Assembly: GCA_019448385.1 (NCBI GenBank) | Contig: JAGTXO010000019.1 | Location: 469,001-533,000, forward strand | Source: Diacronema lutheri | Lineage: Eukaryota; Haptophyta; Pavlovophyceae; Pavlovales; Pavlovaceae | DNA: 64,000 bases | Direction: 5' to 3' | In this document: in pieces, positions 40,285 through 49,684 of the stretch | Numbering within the stretch: position 1 is the stretch's first letter | How the letters are laid out: every line of letters begins with the position of its first letter | The notes under the pieces: model-generated | Databases searched by the model: none | What the model saw: only the letters and a program-made list of their open reading frames with translations | Told to the model about the DNA's origin: nothing | Translations under genes and position numbers: made by a program

Positions 40285-43200
40285 TCAAGCTGCTCTAGCT
40301 CCATCGGCAGCCGCAACGCCACCGACGCTCGGGCCGTCGTCGACGCCGCCCTCGGCCAGGCGCTCGTCCAATGCGGTGTCTGCGTCGCACCCGACGCCGC
40401 GCGTCAGCTCCGCGTCCGCATCGGCGCGATGCGCGCCGTGTGGCGCCGGCCGGCGCGCGCGGGCACTGTCAGCGGCGAGCAACCCGACGATACAACGCAC
40501 GACTGCGCGCTCCTTAGCGCCGAGCGAGCCGGACGACGGCCAATCAGCCGCGCGCACCGTTGCGACCCGGTAGCCGCTCGCGCGCAGGTGGCGTCGTTTC
40601 ATTGCCAGCGAGCGGGGCCGCCATGCCGCGCGCGCGCGCTCGCGCCCGCCGCGCGCGCCGCCGTCCGCCGCGGAGGTGAAGAGGGGCGCGGGCGGCCACG
40701 GCGGCACGGAGTGCGCGAGGTGCTTGGCCTCGCCCTCGCCCTCGCCCTCGGCGCCACGCGTTGCTCCATCGGCCGCGGCAGGCTGCAGCAGCCGCGCCAT
40801 GGGCGGCGCGGAGGGCGGCAGGTCCGGCGGGGCCGAGTGGAAAGCGCCCGCTACCTCGATCACAACGGGCGCGTGCGCAAGGAGGATATCGACGCGGTAG
40901 CCGAGCTCGGCGATCAGCGCCTCGGAGCTGTGCGCCACACCCAGCCGGTGCAGCGACGCGCTCACCTCGAGGTGCAGGCGAGATGACGCGCTCGCCGGCG
41001 CTGCGGCGAGCACGGCGCGCGCCGCGGCGCCGAGCGCCGGCCGGAGCGCGAGCCGTACCGGTGGCGAGGGTGGCCAATGCGCCGGCGCGCGCGACGCGCC
41101 GGCCTCGCCGGCCTTGCTGCGCGCGTCCTCGCCGCTGTGAGCGTGAGTGCTCGGATCGAGCCGGACCATCTCGAGCCGGACCATCTCGAGCCGGACCATC
41201 GCGTCAATCTGCGCGAGCTGTGCGCACGCCGTCAACACGCCGAGCGCGTGCGCGCCCGCGGCAGGCGCGAGCGCGTCAGCATGCGTTTCGGTAGCCGATG
41301 CGGGCGGGCGCGCGCGCGAGAGGCACGTGCCCTCTGCGACGCTCGCTGCGCACACGCCGCCCGGCGCGCGCGGTGCGCCGTTGGCGCCGTCGGCGGCGAG
41401 CAAACTCTGCGGCGCGCTGTTCACGCGCGCGCCGGGCGCGCCGCGCGCGGGCTGCGTCGGCGGCCGCGGCTGGGGCTGGTCCAACGGCCGCCCGGCAGTA
41501 ACGACCCCGAGCGATGGCAGACTGAGCCGATTCAGGCGATCGAGCAGCGTGGCCCACAGCAACGGCTGCCGCTGGCCAAGCGTCGCGAGCGCCCACGCGG
41601 CGAGCAGCAGCGAGCGGCCTTCGGATGCGCATTCGCCACCGTCCCGCTCGCCCTTCGCGCAGTCCAGCGCTGCGTTCACGTCGCCGTCGCCGCGCCGCGC
41701 GCCGACGGACGCCTCGGCGCTCAGCCAGCGCGCGAACGCCTCGGCGAGCAGCGGCGTGCTCGCCGGCGGCCTCGCGCTGTCCTCCTCCTCCTCCTCCAGC
41801 ACCACCTCCTCGCCCTGCTCTCCCTCCGCGGCAACCGTATCGTCGTCGCCGCCGCCCGCCACCTTCACTGCCGAACAGGACGGCGGCGCGCGCGCCGCAG
41901 ACGCGCGGCGCGCGCCGCCCCCGTCGAGCGGCGCGCGCGTGAGCGCCCAGAAGGTGATCGCGATCTGGTGCGCGGAGAGCGCGTGCAACCCGCTCGCGAT
42001 CACGGGCACCGCCTCGTCGAGAAGCGCGTGCGAGAGCGCGCCCGCGCGGGCGAGGGCCCAGGTCAGTCGGACGAGCGCGTCCGGACTGAACGCACCGCCG
42101 CCTCGCGCCGCCGCCTCGGCGGCGAGTGCGCGGAACGAGCCGGGTAGCGGCGCGCGCGCGTGCGCGAGCGCGGCGGCGAGCGCGCTCAGCTCGGACGCGC
42201 TCAGCTGCGCGGGCTCGAGCGCGGCGCGCCGGCCGAGCACGCGCGTCGCGCGCGCGCACGTCGCGTCGTCGGAAGACGCGAGCGCCGTCGCCAGGCGCGC
42301 GGCCTCGCTCGCGCTGAGCTCGTCCGGCCTACAGCTGAGCGCGGCGTGGGCGGCGGCGCGCGCGAGCTGCTGCGGTCGCGCGCCCGCGCGCGCGCATGCG
42401 TCCATGAGCGCGAGCAGCTCAGTGGCAGGCGGGAGCCGCAGGAAGGGCGGGGGAAGCCGCGGCGTGCGCTCATGGACGCCCGCCCATGCACCGCCCGCCG
42501 CAGCGTCGCCGCCCGCGGAGAGCCAGGCGGCGGACGCCAGCGCGCGCGCGGCGGCTGCGTCGCCCGCTCCCGCCCGCCCGTCCGCCGCCGCTGGCTGCGG
42601 CGCGCCGAGCGCGGCCGCGCAGAGCGCAGCGAGCCACGGCGCGCCGTCCGCCAGCCCGGCGGCGGCGATCGCCTCGGCCGCGGCGCCGAGCGCGCCGGGC
42701 TGGGCGGCGAGGGCGGGACCGAGGCGCGGCGCGAGCGTGCGTGCGGTGCGCAGCACGAGCCGCGCGTGCGACACGCGCATCCGCGCCGACGCCGCGATGA
42801 GCGTCGCGTGCGACTCGGCCGGCACGTCGCCGCGCTCGAGCGCATCGCACACGTCCGCCGCGAGCGCGCCGATGCGCGCGTGCTGGTGCGCGGCGAAGGC
42901 GGCGGCGTCGCGCGCGTGCATCTCGCCGAGCAGCACGCCGAGCCGCGTCCACGCCGCCGCGAGCGCCGCCGCGTCGAAGGAGCCGCCGGCAGTCGCGTGC
43001 AGGCCGAGCACGTCCGCGGCGCTCGGCGCGCGCGAGATGCGCTTGGCGACGTACGACTGCGCCGTGTCGGCGAAGCGCTGGCGGAATTCGGACGAGAACG
43101 CGCGCGCGCACCCGCGAGGCGCGCGCGCGAGCCGCACCCACGGCGCGCGCGCCGCGCCGCGCAGGGCCGATGCCGCGGCCGGCCGCGCGGCGAGCAGCAT
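40285..43200 (-). CDS. RAP-domain organelle RNA-binding protein (FASTK/OPR-like)
   Basis: 971 aa, single exon from ATG at 43200. The start MLLAARPAAASALRGAARAP and ARAFSSEF (about residue 33) make a mitochondrial presequence with an R-2/R-3 type site. The body is an Ala-rich alpha-helical repeat array (e.g. LSASELSALAAALAHARAPL, LSASEAARLATALASSDDA), as in FASTK and OPR proteins. The C-terminal RAP domain has LGYRVDILLAHAPVVIEVAG, then RRHLRASGYRVATVRAADW. Such proteins bind organelle transcripts for processing or stability. Low-complexity inserts include an acidic run near 41770-41830 and three EMVRL copies (about 41155-41200). RAP's EV-D-G position reads EVAG here. Confidence 0.84.
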   Translation of the reverse strand: MLLAARPAAASALRGAARAPWVRLARAPRGCARAFSSEFRQRFADTAQSYVAKRISRAPSAADVLGLHATAGGSFDAAALAAAWTRLGVLLGEMHARDAAAFAAHQHARIGALAADVCDALERGDVPAESHATLIAASARMRVSHARLVLRTARTLAPRLGPALAAQPGALGAAAEAIAAAGLADGAPWLAALCAAALGAPQPAAADGRAGAGDAAAARALASAAWLSAGGDAAAGGAWAGVHERTPRLPPPFLRLPPATELLALMDACARAGARPQQLARAAAHAALSCRPDELSASEAARLATALASSDDATCARATRVLGRRAALEPAQLSASELSALAAALAHARAPLPGSFRALAAEAAARGGGAFSPDALVRLTWALARAGALSHALLDEAVPVIASGLHALSAHQIAITFWALTRAPLDGGGARRASAARAPPSCSAVKVAGGGDDDTVAAEGEQGEEVVLEEEEEDSARPPASTPLLAEAFARWLSAEASVGARRGDGDVNAALDCAKGERDGGECASEGRSLLLAAWALATLGQRQPLLWATLLDRLNRLSLPSLGVVTAGRPLDQPQPRPPTQPARGAPGARVNSAPQSLLAADGANGAPRAPGGVCAASVAEGTCLSRARPPASATETHADALAPAAGAHALGVLTACAQLAQIDAMVRLEMVRLEMVRLDPSTHAHSGEDARSKAGEAGASRAPAHWPPSPPVRLALRPALGAAARAVLAAAPASASSRLHLEVSASLHRLGVAHSSEALIAELGYRVDILLAHAPVVIEVAGAFHSAPPDLPPSAPPMARLLQPAAADGATRGAEGEGEGEAKHLAHSVPPWPPAPLFTSAADGGARGGRERARAAWRPRSLAMKRRHLRASGYRVATVRAADWPSSGSLGAKERAVVRCIVGLLAADSARARRPAPHGAHRADADAELTRGVGCDADTALDERLAEGGVDDGPSVGGVAAADGARAA
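41152..41198 (-). repeat. Three tandem copies of a 15-bp coding repeat (EMVRL)
   Basis: CTCGAGCCGGACCAT (plus strand) occurs in tandem, the first copy with GATCGAG instead of CTCGAG. It encodes MVRLE-MVRLE-MVRLD in the RAP protein. Confidence 0.85.
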
Positions 43201-43362
43201 GGCGGAGTCACTGTAATACTGCGGCACAGTCAGAGACGGAGAGACCGCCTCGGATCTTGCCTACGGACCCCGTGGGGGCCGGACAGGGAGCACGCAATCA
43301 CCCAACCGGTGCCGCCGCGACAGCGCTGGAGGCCGCCGCGCAGCTCGCGAGCCTCCAGCGAC

Positions 43363-43380
43363 CGCAGCTCGCGAGCTGCG
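43363..43380. repeat. 18-bp perfect palindrome between two genes
   Basis: CGCAGCTCG followed by CGAGCTGCG. It lies in the 266 bp between the RAP gene start (43200) and the stop of the next minus-strand gene (43467). CGCAGCTCGCGAGC also occurs 24 bp upstream (43339..43352), flanked by the inverted pair CTGGAGG (43326) and CCTCCAG (43352). Confidence 0.85.
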
Positions 43381-43466
43381 CGGGGGCATCGTCGGGTTGA
43401 GTGATCCTCCCGTCCCGACGAGCCACGGGACGATGCGACGTCGCCACGGGTACAATGCGCAGACGC

Positions 43467-43742
43467 TCACTCGTCCGGCCGCACCCCACGAGCTGGCCTC
43501 GCGCGCGGCTGCTCGGGCAGCTCCCACGGGAACTCGCCCGTCGACAGCTCGCTGTCGAGCCGCTCTCGCGTGCGGGCGAACACGCGCCCCTTGATGCCCT
43601 CCTCCTTGCCCGTGAACGAGACGAGCGCCGATTCAAGCGAGCCGATCGCATCCTGCAGCTCACGGCATGCGTCCATGTACGCCTCCTTGGCCGCGTCGTC
43701 CCTCACCTCCGTCCCTCGCCCGGCGTCGTCCCTTCCCTCCAT
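43467..43742 (-). CDS. Small helical protein, unknown
   Basis: 91 aa from ATG at 43742. Predominantly helical: AAKEAYMDACRELQDAIGSL then ESALVSFTGKEEGIKGRVFA and RTRERLDSELSTGEFPWELP. No Cys, no membrane segment. The helix heptads resemble a coiled coil, as in small structural or kinetochore subunits, but no family is recognised. Codon use is typical. The start is 53 bp from the divergent ferredoxin gene. Confidence 0.6.
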   Translation of the reverse strand: MEGRDDAGRGTEVRDDAAKEAYMDACRELQDAIGSLESALVSFTGKEEGIKGRVFARTRERLDSELSTGEFPWELPEQPRARPARGVRPDE

Positions 43743-43795
43743 GGCGGTTGCGTTCGCCCAACCTTCAAAATTCTTCCCGGTGTGAATCCCGATCG

Positions 43796-44390
43796 ATGTC
43801 CCTCGTGCGCGCGCTCCTGACGGCCGGCCGCAGTGCGCTGGCCGAGCGCGGGGGAGTGGCGGCGATCCGGCCGTTCAGCCGCGCGCTGGCGCAGCCGGTG
43901 CGCATCACGTTCGTCGACAAGGACGGCAGCGAGGTCCCCGTCGACGCGCCCGTCGGCAAGTCGCTGCTCGAGGTCGCGCACGAGAACGACATCGAGCTTG
44001 AGGGCGCGTGCGACGGCTCGCTCGCGTGCTCAACGTGCCACCTGATCTTGGACGAGGTGTCGTTCAAGAAGCTCAAAGCGCCCGAGGACGAGGAGCTCGA
44101 CATGCTCGACCTCGCCTTCGACCTCCGAAAGACGTGCGCGCGTCTGCGGCCGGCCCGCCGCGCACGCCGCGCACGCGCGCGTGTGCGCGCCGCGCGACGC
44201 GAGTGCATGCCTAGCTCCGCCACCTTCACGCGCGCTACGCCCGCGCGCCCGGTCCCGCCCGCTCGCCCGCCCCACGTCTCGCCGATCGCCGCGCAGCTCG
44301 CGGCTCGGGTGCCAGGTTAAGGTGTCGCCCGAGCTCGCGGGCATGCGCTGCCAGCTGCCGGCGGGGACAAATGACATGCAGCAGCAATGA
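43796..44390 (+). CDS. Mitochondrial [2Fe-2S] ferredoxin (adrenodoxin/Yah1 type)
   Basis: Electron carrier for iron-sulfur cluster assembly. Exons 43796..44133 and 44297..44390 (143 aa). The presequence RALLTAGRSALAERGG through FSRALAQ (about 1-33) is mitochondrial. Cluster ligands: C72, C78 and C81 in ACDGSLACSTCH, and C118 in SRLGCQVKVSPELAGM. LEVAHENDIELEGACDGSLA and DEELDMLDLAFDLRKT are the ISC-type motifs. The splice is needed to supply C118 (RKT-SRLGCQV). ISC operon ferredoxins and human FDX2 share this length. C-terminus AGTNDMQQQ. Confidence 0.95.
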
Positions 44391-44536
44391 GCGGGGCCGT
44401 TGTGCGCACGCCCTGGCCGCCAAAGAGGGTCAGCCCCGATTCAGACAGGGAAACTCACTTCAGGACGCTGCCAACACAGAGTGCGCCGACTGCGTGACCG
44501 GAGACGCCACCACGTTCGACCGACCGTCTTGCCTCG

Positions 44537-46546
44537 ATGGCCAAGCGGCGGCTCGGGTGTTCGGCCGCGCCGGGTGCCGACGAGCCGGCGTGTGAGCCGC
44601 TCTTTCCGCCGCACGACCGGTTAGGACGTTCGATCTACGACGTCCTCCTCCGCTTCAAGCGCGCCTCCGTGCGCAAGATCGCGCCGCCCAGCTCGCTCCG
44701 CCTCGAGATGGTCCGCACGTCGTACGGCCGCGCGCTCGCGTACGATTACGCCGAGCGGCTGGGGCTGCGGCACGAGACGGAGCGCGTGGACGGGGCATGC
44801 GCGGTGGTGGTGGTTAGCGCCGTCGCCGCTGCGCCCGCAACGGCCGACGGCGCTTCGCTTCGCGCGCCGGGCGGGGAGGGCGCGCCCGGCACGGCGGCCG
44901 ACGCCACCGCCGCGCGGCATGCAAAGCGGGCGCGCGTGCGCGCGGCCAAGCTGGCGGCCGCTGCTGCGTCGGCTGCTGCCGCATCCGCTGCTCCGACCGC
45001 ATCGGCGTCCGAAGCGCCTCTTGCCGCCGCTGAAGCGGTCGAAGCCGCCGATGCCGCTCCAAGCGGCCGTGGCGCAGTCGCGCTGAGCGGCGTGGGCGAG
45101 GGCGGCCGTGGCGCGGGCGCCGGAGTTGGCGCTAAGCAGGCGCGGCCCAAGACGCTCAGCCACGAGCTCAACGACCTGGCCAAGCGCGCTTCCGAGCTCG
45201 CCGTCAGCGCTGCAGCCCCTGCCGCCGCCGCGCCGCGCGCGCCCAGCGCGAGCGCGGACGCGCCGGCCTCGGCGCCCGCCGATGCGCGCGCCGAGCTGCG
45301 CGCCGTCGTGGCATCCGCGCTGGACATCTTTGAGCGGATGCGCGCGCTCGCCGCGCCGGCACGCGCTTCAGCCGGCGCGCAGCCCGGCGGTTCCGGGAGC
45401 GCCGGCTGCGCGCCCGGCGGCTCGGCGGGCGGCTCGGCGAGCGGCTCGACGAGCGGCTCGGCGAGCGGCTCGACGAGCGGCGTTAGTGCGCACTGCTGCT
45501 CGGTGCTCGTGCACATGCTCGTCAGCCTCGGCTTCTACGCGGAGGCGGTGAGCGTCTTTGAGTTTTGCCTCAGCCCGCAGCTCTTCGCGCACGCCGCCGC
45601 CGTCACGCCCCTGTCACGCGCACCGCCTGGCGCGCGTGACGGCGGCGACAGCGGCGCGTTCGCGCCGCGCGCGGCGCTGCGCGCGGCCGCGCGTGCGACG
45701 GGCGCGGCGGCGGCGCTCTGTGACGAGCCCTCCTTCTCGGGCGCGGTGCGCGCGTACGCTGCGCTCGGCGACCTGGGCGCGGCGCGTGAGACGCTGGCGC
45801 TGATGGAAGGGCGGCGCATCAAGGTGCGTGTGCGTACCTTTCAGCCCCTCGTCAGCGCCCACGCGGACGGCGCGGTGCGGTGCGCGGCGCGCGGCGAGTG
45901 GGCGGCAGCGCGGCAGCACCTCGCCGCCTCTTTTGAGCTGGCGCGCGCGATGGACAGCGAGAAGCTCGAACCCGCTGCCGACGACCTCCTGCCGTGCGCA
46001 CACGCCGCCTCGCACACGGGCGATTGGGAGCGGTTACGCGAGGCGCTCGTTTGGTTGCAGCAGCGGGGCGCCAAGCTCGGCGAGCCCGCGCTGCACACGA
46101 TCGGCGCGGCGCTCGCGCGCGTGCACGCAGCGAGCGCTGCCGCGCACGCGGCCGGTGCGGCAGGTACGGCTACGGTGCCTCGCCTCGCGCCGCGCTTCCG
46201 GGTCTGCCGCGCGAGCGCGCGCGCAGACGGCGCGCTTGCCGAGGTGCGCGTCCTGGGCGAGATCGACGGCGCGCCGCCGCCACCGCCCGCCTCCTCCACG
46301 AGCTTGCGCGTGCGCGCCGTGGACATTGACGACACCCAATGGGCCGAGCTCTCACACGCCGCGCGCCGGCTGATACGTCAGAAGCGCGGTGTCTTTGACG
46401 CCTTCCAGGCATGGCTCGCCGCGCAGCCGCCGTTTGAGTTCATCGTCGATGCGGCCAATGTGGGCTACTACGGCAACAACGCGACGCGCGCGGCGCTCGC
46501 AGACGCAGCGGCCGCCGCCGCTGCGGCCGGCGCGGGCGCGGGCGCA

Positions 46547-46587
<41 letters not shown>

Positions 46588-47296
46588 GAAGGGCGGCGCG
46601 CGCGCGGCCAAGGGTGGGACGTTGTGCTTTGAGCAAGTTGTTGCGATGATCGAGGCGTGCCGCCAGCGCGGCTCTGGGCGTGTGCTCACCTGCCTGCACG
46701 AAAAGTACCTCGCTCGCTGCGCGGAGATCTCAGCGGAATGTGCCGCCTACTTTGACGCGCTGCGCGAGCAGGGGCTGCTCTACGCGACGCCGCACGGCGC
46801 GAACGACGACCACTACTGGCTGTATGCCGCGCTCGCGCCCGCGGGCTCACGTAACTGCTTCGTCATCTCGAATGACCAAATGCGCGACCATCTCTTCGAT
46901 ATGCTCGCGCCGCGCTGCTTTGCGCGCTGGCGCGAGCGGCACGTTGTCGGGTACGAGGTGACGCCGCTGCTCAAGCGCGGCGGCACGGCCTACGTTGCGC
47001 GCGCAGCCGCCACCAGCGCCGACGCCGGCGGCGCGCGCTGCGGCCGTGCGAGCGCGGGCGCAGGCGTGGCCACGTTCCTGCAAGGTTGCGCCGCTGCCGA
47101 GCGCGACGCGCTCGCGGCGCAGGCGGCCAAGGCGGCGCGCGCGGCACGCGTGAGCCTGCACATGCCGCCCGCGTTCTCCTCGGTCATCCAGTCCGACGTC
47201 GACGGCTTGCGCTGGTTCTTCCCGCCGGCTGAGGCGGGCGGCACGTGGCTGTGCGCGCACGCGGAGGCGGAGGCGGTCATTTCCGTAGCGCCGTAA
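44537..47296 (+). CDS. PRORP: PRORP, protein-only RNase P, with N-terminal R3H-like region
   Basis: Removes tRNA 5' leaders. 919 aa, single exon. A PPR-like helical region spans about 330-530. The NYN nuclease keeps all catalytic Asp: D638 (FIVDAANVGYY), D757/D758 (ANDDHYWLYAAL), D780 (VISNDQMRDHLFDML). The central Zn domain keeps ERHVVGYEV and TWLCA, but its first Cys pair is degenerate (VCRASARAD), and VDIDD is present. Residues about 50-95 (MVRTSYGRALAYDYAERLGL, RHETERVDGACAVVVV) resemble an R3H domain, though its Arg/His pair is Arg/Tyr. Low-complexity inserts include a Gly/Ser repeat (about 293-315) and an 18-residue Gly-Ala repeat inside the nuclease. No clear organelle presequence; location open. 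Confidence 0.92.
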
Positions 47297-47320
47297 AAGG
47301 CAGTGCACGCCGGACTCTCA

Positions 47321-47791
47321 TCATGCGCCACTTGGAAAGCTGATCTCGCCGCCGCCGAGCAGCGCCCTTGCGTGCGTGCAGATGGCGTCGGCCGTCGCCT
47401 CGTCCTCGGCGAGGTGGATTCCCGCCGCCGTGCCGTGGAAGAAGCTCTCGGCGTCCTGCCGGTGCATGGCCGCCTTGCCGCGCAGCATCGCGCCAACGCT
47501 CACACCGACGTGCGCGACGAAGACAAACTTCTCCGCGCCGCCCACGCGCACGCGCAGGCCTGCGTACGACACCGCATCGTCGGCGAGCAGCGGCGCGAGC
47601 TGCTCGGGCCCGCCGGCGCCCTTCGCCTTGACGGCAAGGCGCGTCTTGCTGAGCGGCGCGTACGTGAGGAGCAGAAAGTCACACTTGCCGCGCAGCACGC
47701 GCGCCCACGCGTCGCGCAGGGTCGGGTCAGAAAGGTCGATGTCCGACGCCGGGCGCACGTCGTAGAGCGCGCGCGCCTCGCCCTGCAGCAT
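47321..47791 (-). CDS. ADF/cofilin-homology protein (coactosin-like)
   Basis: 156 aa from ATG at 47791. Secondary-structure order fits ADF-H: VRPASDIDLSDPTLRDAWAR, FLLLTYAPLSKTRLAVKAKG, AGLRVRVGGAEKFVFVAHVG and VGAMLRGKAAMHRQDAESFF, ending in a helix. KFVFVAHVG followed by AML.GKA...R matches the coactosin KFALITWIG....L.RAK pattern, where the Lys binds F-actin. The match is by pattern, so family level only. The start is 39 bp from the divergent M41-like gene. Confidence 0.72.
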   Translation of the reverse strand: MLQGEARALYDVRPASDIDLSDPTLRDAWARVLRGKCDFLLLTYAPLSKTRLAVKAKGAGGPEQLAPLLADDAVSYAGLRVRVGGAEKFVFVAHVGVSVGAMLRGKAAMHRQDAESFFHGTAAGIHLAEDEATADAICTHARALLGGGEISFPSGA

Positions 47792-47830
47792 GGCGGCGGT
47801 GCCCTGAGGGCACGCACAAAACGATCGAGG

Positions 47831-49293
47831 ATGCGCGCGTTGGCGCTCGCGCTCGTCGCCCTCCGCCACGGACGTGATCTTGGACGCGGCGCGCGCATGT
47901 GCGCGCAGCCCACAGCTGGCCAGCTCTCCGCGCGCGAGCGTCTCGCCTGGTCGTGCGCGCGCGGCGACGTCGCGGGCGCGCTCTCGCTGCTGCGCGAGGG
48001 CCCGCCCGAGGGCGTGGGCGGGCGCGCGGCGGACGGGGACGATGGGGGCCTCGCGACGATCTGGGACCCGGTCGGCCGTCGCAACGTGACCGTCGATCTC
48101 GCCGGCATCGACGCGCGCCGCGCGTCGCGCGACCTCGAGCGCCGACGCGTGCTCTGGGCGGCGGAGGTGTATACGGCCCTCGAGAGGGCGGGTGCGCTGC
48201 GGCTGTACGGCTCGCGCGCGGAGCGGCAGAGCTGGCCGCTGCCATGGTCGAACGCCGCGCGCCTCCTCGACGACGCCGAGCTGCGCCGCGCGCTCGGCTA
48301 CGCGCGCGAGCGCTTCGCGCCCGCGCCGCCGCTCGTCGGGCGGCGCGCGTCGGTCGCCGTCGCGGCCGCGCTCGCGCTCGGTGGCGGCTGGGCCTTCTTG
48401 GACGAGCGCGGGCCGGTGCGCCGCGCGGCGCGCTTTGGACTTGCCACGCGCAACGACCCGTCGAAGCAGCCGCCACCCGTGCCGCCGCGCGCGCTCAGCG
48501 GCGCGCGCGGCGCGCGCGCGCTCGCCGCAGCGCTCGCGGCCGCCGACGGCGCGGCGGACGCGGCGCGGCGAGCGCTTGGCGCGGCTGGTGGCGCGGTCCC
48601 GGCGCTCGCTGGTGCGCCGTTTGTGCTCCTCGCCGCCGACGCGGCGTTCCTACGCGGCTCGATCGTCGAGGCCTGCGCGCGCTCGCTCGACCCGACGCTG
48701 CGCGCGCGCATCGCAACGCACGAGGCTGGACACGTGCTCGTCGCACACCTTCTCGGCTGCCCGCTCGAGGCGCTCGCGCTCTCGGCGCGTGCGGCGCTCG
48801 GGCAGGGTGCCTTCCGCGGGCAGGCCGCGCCCGGTGCGCTCTTTGCCGACCCAATCGCGCTCGCGAGCGCAGCCGGTGGCGGCACGATCTGCCGAGACGC
48901 GCTTGACCGGTGCGCGCGCCGCCCGCACGGCCGGCGCGCGCGCGCGGCGCGAGCGGCGAAACGCTCACAGCGCGCGCCAGCTCCCCTCGTCCCTTGCCGC
49001 GCGCTGCGCGCAGCTACTGCGTCGTGCTGATGGCGGGCGTGGCGGCGGAGGCGGAGGGTCTCGGCGGTGCGGACGGCGGGCTTGCGGACGAGCGAGCGCT
49101 GCGCACGCTGCTCGGCCGCGCGGGCTTTGCCGAGCCGGACGTGCGCGCCGCCGCGGTGTGGGGCGCTGCGAACGCGGCGCTCCTCTTGCGCGAGCATCAC
49201 GCCGCGTTTGATCGGCTGCGCGCGGCGTTTGACGCGGACGAGCGCGTGGGCGTCGCCGCGGCGGTGCAGGCGATGGAGGGGCCGCTCAACTGA
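47831..49293 (+). CDS. M41-like zinc metallopeptidase without AAA domain, plastid-targeted
   Basis: Exons 47831..48909 and 49014..49293 (452 aa). The start RALALALVALRHGRDLG is a short hydrophobic leader followed by a basic segment, plausible as bipartite plastid targeting. Zinc motif H297-E-A-G-H301 (IATHEAGHVLVAHLLGCPLE). The splice gives DALDR-YCVVLMAGVAAEAEG, matching the plant M41-like family whose members carry VVLMAG.AAEA after the zinc motif. Unlike FtsH there is no Walker ATPase; a 150-residue N-terminal helical part and one hydrophobic segment (VAVAAALALGGGWAFL) precede. Whether it cleaves protein is not known. Confidence 0.82.
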
Positions 49294-49684
49294 CCATCCC
49301 TCGCCGCCCACGTGCCTTTCGGCCGATGAAGACAATGGAAAGGGGGACGAGAGATGGACGTCGCCCTCGGAGGTCCGGCTCGGCCAGCTTCGCCAAACAA
49401 AGACCCGCCGATGGGGCGCGCGCTGAGAGGAGGTCTGCGTCGGCGACGTCCGCGTCGAGCGTCGCGCGTTGCGCGGGAAATACGAGCACGCGCGCGCGCG
49501 CGACGCGATGCGCACGCGCGCGGTCGTGCGGGAAGGCGCGCGCGCGTGCCCCGTCGAGCTTCAGAGCAAATCAAGTGCAAATCCTTTCTTCTGAGGCGAA
49601 TCAAAAAATTCACAAGCGCGCGGCTGCCAGACGCCACGGCCGCACCTTGGTCGGCCGCGTCGCTCCGCAGGGCCGACGCCTGCG
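49294..49684. other. Convergent intergenic spacer, nothing specific seen
   Basis: 391 bp between the stop of the M41-like gene and that of the CnoX-like gene. Includes an alternating purine-pyrimidine run (about 49488-49545) and a less GC-rich part at about 49560-49615 (AAATCAAGTGCAAATCC, AATCAAAAAATTC), probably 3'-UTR. ORFs crossing it lack coding codon bias. Confidence 0.5.

Noticed and set aside
41147-43216. Long plus-strand frame (689 codons) over the RAP gene
   Set aside because: Ser/Ala/Arg-rich translation without domains, and the minus-strand frame carries presequence and RAP domain. It is an antisense shadow caused by high GC.
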